This document shows, piece after piece, positions 55,971 through 64,000 of a stretch of 64,000 nucleotides of DNA. The notes beneath the pieces are model-generated. The model did not search any database. It had not been told where the DNA came from and was given only the letters and a program-made list of their open reading frames with translations. The stretch's first letter is position 1. Each line of letters starts with the position of its first letter. The DNA comes from Theobroma cacao (Eukaryota > Streptophyta > Magnoliopsida > Malvales > Malvaceae). The translations under genes were made by a program, and so were the position numbers. The stretch covers positions 27,738,752 to 27,802,751 of the forward strand of contig NC_030852.1 in assembly GCF_000208745.1 (NCBI RefSeq). The letters run 5' to 3'.

Positions 55971-58820
55971 ATGGCTACCTACAGGCTCTCGTTTCTCCCG
56001 ATTTCGATTTCCGCTAGCCAGTCTCTCCCTTCTAAACGCCACGATTTTCGTCTATCCCTTCCTCTGAGCTCTCTCTATGGCAACAAGCTTTTACTTAAAA
56101 CCTCCGATTTGAGCCTTTTCGTTACCAAGCACCATTCCTCAACCACCGCCACGGTGTCTTTTAGCCTCCCAACTGCGTAAGTTTGTACTAGATTTCTGCA
56201 ATTTTACTTATTATTATTTCGGATAAATTCGAGAATTACCCATTGTTTTAAACCCTTTCTTTTTCTTGATTTTCTTTTGCAGGAAACCGGAGAGGGCACC
56301 TTCCGAGAAATCCCCAAAGTGAGTTAACAGTACTGTCGAATAATATGCTCATTTACGTATGTAAACGTATTGTACATGTATATATACGCGCATATTTGGG
56401 GATTAAGCGAGATTCTGTATTGTATTGATGGTTAGGCTTCTGTTTGTGAATAATTGTTTGGAATTGGGTCATTGTGGTGGTTAGATGGTCGGCAAGATCG
56501 ATAAAGTCCTTTGCAATGGCAGAATTGGAGGCAAGGAAGCTCAAGTATCCAAATACCGGAACCGAAGCGCTTCTTATGGGAATTCTGGTCGAGGGTTAGT
56601 AATTTCTTTTGCTCTTTTAGTTCACTACTTGCTGTTGTAGTATCATATAACACACTTCAAAAAGTTCTTTAGAAAAGTTTCTTATGAATTTCTAAGAAAA
56701 CCCGTTTCCTTTGGGACTTTTGCTGAAGAAGTGTGGCTTCATAGCAGCCCTATTTGTAATTGTTTCCCACAAGATTGTACATAAGTGAGAAGGTGAGTTA
56801 GGTGGACTTTATGTTGAATAATTTTAGCAGTTACATCCCCAATTTGGTTAGCAATGGTAAGAGTCAAGCATTCTCAGTTTTTCAGTAATGCAGTGTTGAT
56901 TATTGATGCTGAATTTTCCAGAAATTCTGGGACCAGGCATCATTTGTCTGCAGATTAAACACTTAGATTACTTTTCCTCATATGTTATTGTTTCTATTAT
57001 CTTCAAGTCGTTGAATGATGAATTTATTATGCACACTGATGGGTTCTTAATTTGTTATGGATGATCACAGTATGCGCTGTGAAACAGAAACTTCTATATA
57101 AATAACCTGTGCTCTTAAAGCTAAGGAAGTAGGTAAGAGGTGTGAAATTATTCTGTTGGGGAATGTAACTTGATATTCTGCTTAAAGCAAGGTAAATCCA
57201 CCCCAGCCGCCATCTGTAGAAAGGAAAGATATATTGTGAATGAGTTAATATAGACTAAAAACATATATTATTTGTAAAATTAAAAGATGATGTCATACAG
57301 TCTCTCCTTTAATCTCTTTGGTGTTTGATAACTTATCTAATGTTTGTGTTATGCTCTTTTACCCGGTGTATGTCTGAAATGCCACTTTTTCATGTACAGG
57401 AACAAGCCAAGCTGCAAAATTTTTGAGGGATAATGGAATCACGCTTTTCAAGGTGCGAGAGGAAACAGTGAACTTACTTGGAAAGTCGGATATGTATTTT
57501 TTCAGTCCTGAACATCCTCCATTGACTGAACAAGCTCAAAGGGCACTTGATTGGGCTGTTGATGAAAAACTAAAGTCAGGTAAAATGATTTTTCTGATTC
57601 TTCATTTGTTACATTTATTATGCCATACAGAATTTTAGACAGTAGTTGAGTTGGTTATGTAATATGTGTTAGGATAGGCATGGACACATGGTGTAGCTTG
57701 ATAAATGCAAATTTATTATGGTTAAACACCTAGCAAAATTTTGGTGTGGAGCTGATCAAATTCTTGTAGTAGTTATTTTTCAACTTTCAAAGGCAATTGG
57801 TTTAAAGGGGATTTATGTTGAATTGATGGAAGCTTTGAAGACTGATTTGAAGATTAAAGCTAAAATATAACTTTTAAATCAACAAATCTCGTGCGATTAA
57901 GTGGAATATTAGTCGCTGCTAATTAAATATGGAGGTGGGAGTTCTAGATCTTGGGTTCCACAGCAGTCAGTTTGTCCTTCATAACTATGGTTTTTGACAT
58001 TATCAGAAATGAGGAGGATGCAATAAATTTTCAGTTCCCTTTTAAGGAAGTTACCAGGTTGCAAAAATTAATCAAGCAAGACAAATGACCTGCACTTCAT
58101 GTTTACTGATTTCCTGACAGTTGAGTGGAATCTAAATCTCAAAAGTAAGCAGACTATGATTCTTAAGTTTAATGACTGTTCTAATATTAAAATATAAGGA
58201 TGGCACTTGCCCTTTCGTTTCCTTTTGCATGATGTGTATGAGTGAATTGGCTTGTGTTAATTTTGAAGTTCATGATGTACAAGTTTTAAAATCATGTGAA
58301 GCAGTTAAACACTAAACTACCCTATCAGACTTAACAAGATCTCTACAGGAGCTAACATTTGCCTGTGCCAAACTCCATATTTCTTCAACAGCTTCTTTTT
58401 CCTCCTTGCTCCATATTTCTAAATGTTTGAGATTCGGTATGAACTGAGTAGGCTGTAGTGAATAATGTAGGTTTTTTTTCATTATGTTATTCCTTATTTC
58501 AATCTGGCCATTATCTCATCATCTTTGAACTGTTGTACCTTCATATCTAATTGAGATCATTGTGGCAAGTGCAGGTGAAAGTGGAGAAATAACCACAACT
58601 TACTTGCTCCTTGGTATTTGGTCAGAAAAAGAATCAGCCGGCTACCAGATCTTGGCCACTTTAGGTTTTAATGATGAGAAAGCCAAAGAACTTACAAAAT
58701 ATGTAAGTTTAAAGACATCTCTTTTTAATCATCAAGCAAGAGCCTTAGCAGTGTTGTCATTGACATGTATTTGTTTATTTCATGCAGATTAACGAGGATA
58801 TTGTTTTGAATTATAAGTAG
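55971..58820 (+). CDS. CLPT1: ClpT, chloroplast Clp protease accessory subunit (230 aa)
   Basis: Six exons: 55971-56176, 56283-56318, 56485-56594, 57400-57579, 58575-58702, 58788-58820; 693 nt. The first 60-70 residues are a Ser/Leu-rich, acid-poor chloroplast transit peptide (MATYRLSFLPISISASQSLP). The mature part has a Clp N-domain-like double motif: LEARKLKYPNTGTEALLMGI and, in the second half, LTEQAQRALDWAVDEKLKSG with TTYLLLGIWSEKESAGYQIL. There is no AAA+ module or protease domain, so it is the plant-specific ClpT type, not ClpC. Family knowledge: ClpT1/T2 bind the ClpP/R core in the stroma and help its assembly. It could be CLPT1 or CLPT2; I cannot settle this. Length is near the Arabidopsis proteins. 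The ATG starts the transit peptide. Confidence 0.92.
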
Positions 58821-60118
58821 GTGGTCAAAAGGTTTTCTGAATTTTCCAAGTTTGTACCAGCTATGAGACATCTTCCAAATGGTAGATACTTCTTGGTGGA
58901 GCAAGTAATGTAACTTATGATGGTTTTCTACCCTCGTTAGTGGTTCAAAGTTCCAACATCAATACCTTTTTGTTTTTGGGGAATTAACGAGAAATGTTAG
59001 AGCTTTATTTTTTCTCATGAACGCATAAACTGTCTGCGGCAATGATGCATTTTCTTGCTGCTTCTCCAATTTGCTTGAGTTAGATCTTCATCTTTGTATT
59101 ACAAGTAGATTGTATTCACAACCTTCTCCTCTTTCCTCAACTAATCCGAATGACTGGGAGACCTTTTTGGGATCGATGGAGGTGAATCCTTTTCAAAAAT
59201 AACATTTGGGGTTAAACTATGATGCATCTTGTTACTCTACTCTATTTGTTTTTCTTTTTCCTCTCCAGCTTATTTTATTTTTTAAACTCAATAGGTCAAA
59301 TAAAGTTAAAGATAAAAGGGGAATTGAATTTTAAACCTTAATTATGATTTTTTTTATTGAATCGGACTAAAAAAATAGTACTCAAATTAATGCCATACAC
59401 ATAATATTTGTTTTATCACCGTATTAATCTCATAATGTGTGCCTACTACCTAGTAGAATAATTGAATAATCAAATTTCAACTTAATGATGTAGCCGTGGC
59501 CCTTCCGGCGCAATGAAATAAAGAGAAATTTTTTTCAAAATCAAAAAAATAAAAAATAAACCCGAAAAGATTTTATTCAGTTTCACCATCTATTTTTCAC
59601 AATTATTTTCCGTTATCGGCTTGCCATTTTCTTTTGAGGAAATTGTGAGAGAAGACCTCGTGATAAGGTGATTTCATAAATAACCATTCATATAAAGTTA
59701 TCTGTTTCTAGCCAAAAATAAACATGAGTAGATTAAAATGCCCTTAAAAACATCGTTTCAAATAAATGCTTAGTTGTTTGAGCTATCTGCCTCCCGTCAG
59801 AGAGAAAATGAAAAACATTAAAAATAAATGCGCGCAGCTGTTTGGGCTCGGTCATCTTTCTCTATCTCAACTTTGGCAAGTCTCTGTTGAGCACCATTGT
59901 TGTCAGTTCTCTCAGATCTCTGAATTGTATGAGCTCTGTCAACTCTCTATTGAGCACCATCGTCATCGGGCTGTGGTCTATCTCTTGGCATCTGGCGACA
60001 TTGTCGTAGATTAACACAACCTATAGCAGAGATGACATCAAGGTACCTGTTATTGGGTTTATTTCTGTAACACACTTAAATTTCTGAAACATTTGGTGTA
60101 AATGATAAGATGGATTAG
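58821..60118. other. ClpT 3'UTR and spacer
   Basis: The 3'UTR probably runs to about 59.1 kb. At 59876-59970 the motif CTCTRTTGAGCACCATYGT occurs twice. An 82-codon ORF there has no recognisable domain. This segment may be left flank or outer terminal part of the MULE. Confidence 0.4.
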
Positions 60119-60177
60119 AAACATTGTCCAGAGTTGTTACACGCCATGCATTTATAACATGAGTGAACTGTTATTTT

Positions 60178-60360
60178 AGCGTGTCACGGCTGTTACTGGT
60201 GTGTTGTGAGTTAATTAGTTATTTGGGTTGTTAGTGTGTCACGGCTATTCCTGGGGTGTGGTGGGTTAATGGAATTTATGGATTTTTGGCGTGTCATGGC
60301 TGTTCCTGGTGTGTTGTGGGTTAACTGGTTTTTTAGGTTTTTAGCGTGTTACGGATGTTG
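60178..60360 (+). repeat. 55-bp tandem repeat array, MULE subterminal region
   Basis: Units begin at 60179, 60234, 60289 and 60344, exactly 55 bp apart, each with GYGTGTCAYGGC, then TGTTCCTGGTGTGTTGTGGG-like sequence and a T-rich end. The fourth unit is cut short. Confidence 0.85.
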
Positions 60361-60580
60361 GTGTAACCAGTCAGTAATTACAGTGATTAGCATGTCACGA
60401 CAGTGATGCATGGCGTGTAACGATACTGATGCATGGCGTGTCACGACATTTGACTTGATATGTATGACGTGTTACAACATTTTACGTTATTTGCATGGCG
60501 TGTCATAACACGATTGAAAAATTTTTTATCACGGCATGTATTGTGTAAAATGATTGACAATTTTTTTTTCAAAATTTCAG

Positions 60581-63425
60581 TGGAGTTCCAATAGTGCGAC
60601 TTGTGATAAGACACAGTGGTCAGTGGGTGGATGACATTTACAAGGGTGGTGAGTCACGAATGCGGGGGGTTAGGAGTGATTTGTCGTTTGTGGGCTTGAT
60701 GAAGCTGGTTGAAGATGTTGTTGGGGTAAACTCATAAATTGACGAGATTGAGTTACATGCATTGATCAGTACACCCGGAGAGCTATCACGGCCAATTATC
60801 AAGGACGATGAGGATGTTGCATTAATTTTGCTAGAACAGAGGAATGTTCTGGTTGTGTATGTCAGCATTAAGGGACGCCAAATAAATGTTATGTCACATA
60901 GAGAAGTTGGACAACATGGTAATCAACTCAATCAAAATGAGATTTACAATGCTTCACATATACCACAACATTCGATCCGTAACCCACAACAATGGCAATT
61001 GAGGTACGCACAAGAGTTTATGCAGCCCGGTAGACAGATGACATTCACAGAACAGTTGGTTGCACAATTCCAAACAGGATGTGCTTCAAACCAATTTCTT
61101 GCTTCTCTTGAACAAATGCAGCGATCGGGTGAAACTGTAGAATGTGTAATGCCATTGTTAAATGAGAATACGACAGTTGAGGACAACAATGTGAGGTTAG
61201 AGGGTAACATTGTGACGCTGGAGTATAATATTGCATTTGATGAGGGAAATGAGGATTTGTTCGTTGCCGGTGAAGATAGATTTGATCACACTTAAGATGA
61301 TGGGCTTGAACAATCGCAAGATGACAGTTTAGACGATGACTGCCTTTATGACAGTGACATTTCAATTTGCAATAATGTTGAAGGCAAAATGGAACCTGTT
61401 GGAGGTGTTGATGTAGGAGATGTTCAGTGTGATGACCCCATATACAATAACCCCATCGCTGGTGAGAACGGGATTCGTTCCCTTGATACATTGCTCAATG
61501 ACAGTGATCAGGAAAAGGGAAATGCAAGGATATCTCGTACGTGGGTAATTGCAGGTGCAGAAAGGTTCTCCTTCCAAACAATTACCACTGAGGAGTCGAC
61601 ATGTGCCGAAGATCGCTTATACAAAGAAAGAATGTTTTCGTCGTAGACCGAGTTGAAACGAGCTTTGAACATGTTGGTTATAAAAGAGAAGTTTGCGATA
61701 AGAGTAAAAAGGTCATATAAAGCTCGTTATGAGGTTGGTTGCAAGGACAAGGCATGCAAGTTCAGTGTTCGTGCAACGAAGTTACCTGATAAAGGAGAAT
61801 ATTGAAAAGTTCGAACATTCCACAAAGTACACACCTGTACCGTTGATGGTTTGCAAGGCCGGTTTCAAACTACAAGTGCGAAGATGATTGGTGAACTTAT
61901 GTCACACAAAATTCGGGCTAATGGAGTAGCATTGAGACCTAAGGACATAATTTGTGAGATGAGGGTTCAGTGGGGATTGGAATGCTTGTATGGTAAGGCT
62001 TGGCAAGCGAAGGAGTATGCGGAGAGGCTTGTTTTCGGTCCACCAGAGGAGTCATTTAGCTACTACCATCGTATTTTTATATGTTGGAACAAGAAAATCC
62101 TAGCATAGTGACTGCAGTGGCTACTGATGAGGAAGAGAGATTCAAATATTGTTTCTAGTCATACGGGCTTATATTCGGGGGTTTAGGGATGTAATGAGTC
62201 CTACGGTTGCAATTGATGCGACACATCTGAAAGGTAGGTTCAAGGGTGTTCTGTTTGTCGCTGTATGCAAAGATGCGAACGAGTGCGTACATCCAGTTGC
62301 GTTTGGCATCGGCCATGTTGAGGACGAAGACTCGTGGACGTGGTTTCTTAGCAAGTTGTGTGATGCGGTTGTTTGTCCTGAAAACACTATGTTCATTTCT
62401 GATCAGCATCTCGGCATTAAGAAAGCAATCCAAAATGCATACTAGCGCACCATGGTTTATGCGGTCACCACTTGAAAAAAAAACTTTAAAAACAAGTTCA
62501 AGCATGACGATGTTTATATGCTTTTCACCCTTGCTCGAGATTACTATAAGGTGGCCGATTTTAACAGACATATGAACCAGATACAACAGATTCACCTCGG
62601 AGCCCACGCGGATCTTATGCGACTAGGGCCTGAGAAATGGGCACGTGCATGTTCACCGGCAAAGCGATACCAAATGATGACATCCAACATTGCGAAATGT
62701 GTTAACTCGTGCTTGAAGCATGCAAGACAAATGCCGATCATTGTTTTGATCGAGTTCATCAAATACATGTTCCAGCGTTGGTTCCATGAACGGTACGAGG
62801 AGGCCGTCTAAATGACCACGCCCCTCAACCCTTGGGTTGCCAAGCAGTTGAGTAAAAGGTTCAATGATGCACATCGCTTTCTAGTTAAGCCTATCAATCG
62901 AGTGGAGTTCGAAGTTAAAGACAGGAAGATGGACGGACTTGTAAACCTGTCCAAGAAGACATGTTCATGTTGTGAGTTTCAAACAGATTTACTACCATGC
63001 AACCATGCCATTGCAGTAATAAGGTCAGAATATCTTTATTTCTTATTTGAACCGTAATTGACATAGCATTTACATTGTGCTTGAAGATTGAGTTTTTAGT
63101 GTTTTTCAGTAAATGCAATCGTGAAGCCATTGAATTTTGTGCTGACTACTACAAGACAACCGTTTTCGTGGAGGGTTATTCTGGATCCATTAGGCCGGTA
63201 GGGCATCCTAGTGAGTGGGACATCCCCCTTCATGTGAAACAAATTGTCGTCTTGCCCCCACCTTGGCGAGGCCAAGCAGGAAGACCTAGGAGGAGAAGGA
63301 TTCCATCAGCTGCTGAAGGCAGTCGAGCACGGAGATGTTCGCAATGCAAGAGGTACGGGCATAACAGACAAAACTGCCCATACCCATTTGCAGTTCCATC
63401 CATAAATTCGGCACCATCTCCAAGT
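60581..63425 (+). pseudogene. Degenerate MuDR-type transposase
   Basis: Conserved parts in order: N-terminal PB1-like segment (VRLVIRHSGQWVDDIYKGG), MuDR DNA-binding domain (61647-61850, SYKARYEVGCKDKACKFSVR ... HTC), the MULE DDE domain with first Asp in AIDATHLKG (62210) and second in SDQHLGIKKAI (62400), the SWIM finger CSCCEFQ...PCNH (62965-63009) and a C-terminal CCHC knuckle (CSQCKRYGHNRQNC). An intron at 63024-63109 is still recognisable. In-frame stops occur at 60735, 61293, 61644, 61803 and 62809. Conserved motifs change frame near 62055, 62145 and 62445-62500. It is therefore inactive. The family normally encodes one protein of about 700-900 aa that cuts MULE ends. Confidence 0.85.
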
Positions 63426-63615
63426 TAATCGGCGACTCCACGACTGCGCCGACCCAAAGCATGTTCAAGTTACAAACAAATCGGTCACTCACGCAACAAC
63501 TGTCCAATACGAAGGACAATGTCTGAAAATGTAGGGTGTGTTGTGAATGAAGACAACCTAACTGCTTAACTAAATGTGTCTGAAAATTGTAGTTGAATTC
63601 GTTTTGCTTTACAGA

Positions 63616-63865
63616 TTTGTCTGCTCGATCATTCTATAAGGCACTTTTAGTTACGGACTTTGTTGCCAAATATTTCAGGCAGATAAGCATGTCAAGGCCT
63701 CTATCTGATCAAGATCGTGTTAAAGTACATGCTTACATTGTTTGTAAAAATGTTTCTGATTACAATCTCCATCAGACAGGAGCCACGTATTTGTTTATCT
63801 GCCTGAAATGTTTGGCAACAAAGTTAGTAACTAAAAGGGCCTCATAGAATGACCGAGCAGACAAA
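63616..63865. repeat. Long near-perfect hairpin (71-bp arms, 108-nt loop)
   Basis: The arm 63616-63686, starting TTTGTCTGCTCGATCATTC, and the arm 63795-63865, ending GAATGACCGAGCAGACAAA, are reverse complements with about 6 mismatches in 71. The loop holds a second small inverted pair (AGCATGT/ACATGCT). It lies just after the transposase remnant. Confidence 0.9.
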
Positions 63866-64000
63866 ATATCAAGATCCTCATACTATATGCGTTGGATCTA
63901 CAAAACATGGCACAGATGCACCAGTGAGTTAAGCCATAATGTGCAACAAGGTATACAGAAGAAATAAATAAGGAATAAATGTGAGACACGCCATGCATAA

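Larger units (their letters stand above)
60119..64000 (+). mobile_element. Decayed Mutator-like element (MULE); right end beyond the window
   Basis: A MuDR-type transposase remnant occupies 60581-63425. It is flanked on the left by repeats built on GCATGGCGTGTCACG (inverted copy ACACGCCATGCAT at 60140, direct copies at 60408, 60431 and 60493). The inverted motif ACACGCCATGCAT recurs at the extreme right (63987-63999), which suggests matching subterminal arrays. Exact termini and target duplication were not found. Confidence 0.65.

Noticed and set aside
60119..60545. CRISPR-like array
   Set aside because: Repeats are diverged 55-bp tandem units without unique spacers, in a plant nuclear transposon.
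61045..61491. Minus-strand ORFs within the MULE
   Set aside because: The plus strand carries the transposase motifs; these are complements of the acidic linker.

Overview
The window looks like nuclear DNA of a eudicot plant, probably a rosid. Genes carry many short AT-rich GT-AG introns, spacers are very AT-rich and full of MITE-like repeats, telo-box and TGGGCC/T promoter modules sit before growth genes, and every recognisable protein is of land-plant type. From memory, AHL, MAP65-3 and YLS7 are also near neighbours on Arabidopsis chromosome 5 (about At5g51590-51640), which fits an ancestral eudicot block. I cannot name the species.

Layout. 0.9-5.4 kb (-): a three-RRM hnRNP-Q/R-like RNA-binding protein whose long reading has two in-frame stops. 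5.6-11.3 kb: spacer with no supported gene. 11.3-13.65 kb (-): a 781-aa single-exon BED-finger protein related to hAT transposases. 13.7-21.4 kb: repeat-rich spacer with inverted-repeat elements and a hAT-like MITE with a near-perfect target duplication. 21.55-26.09 kb (+): nuclear FKBP43/53-type prolyl isomerase and histone chaperone with a likely U12-type intron. 27.16-30.60 kb (+): complete 17-exon enolase. 32.3-33.8 kb (+): nucleolar EBP2 with a 5'UTR intron. 34.95-35.37 kb (+): small membrane-anchored DUF761 protein. 36.7-40.5 kb (-): AT-hook protein (AHL). 42.0-46.9 kb (-): MAP65-3-like phragmoplast microtubule bundler. 49.0-52.4 kb (-): TBL/YLS7-like polysaccharide O-acetyltransferase with a GC-AG intron. 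55.97-58.82 kb (+): chloroplast ClpT. 60.1 kb to the end: a decayed Mutator-like element (MULE) with a degenerate transposase, 55-bp subterminal repeats and a 250-bp near-perfect hairpin; its right end runs past the window.

The genes are independent housekeeping or growth loci, not an operon-like system. Themes recur: nucleolus and ribosome production (EBP2, FKBP, shared telo-boxes), chromatin (AHL, FKBP), cell division and wall (MAP65-3, TBL), glycolysis (enolase) and plastid proteolysis (ClpT). Exon limits were set by hand from GT-AG signals, reading-frame continuity and family knowledge. The CDS totals of FKBP, enolase, AHL, MAP65, TBL and ClpT are each divisible by three. I found no convincing new biological system; the most unusual items are the non-standard introns, the stop-containing 84-nt segment in the RRM gene, and the hairpin inside the MULE.
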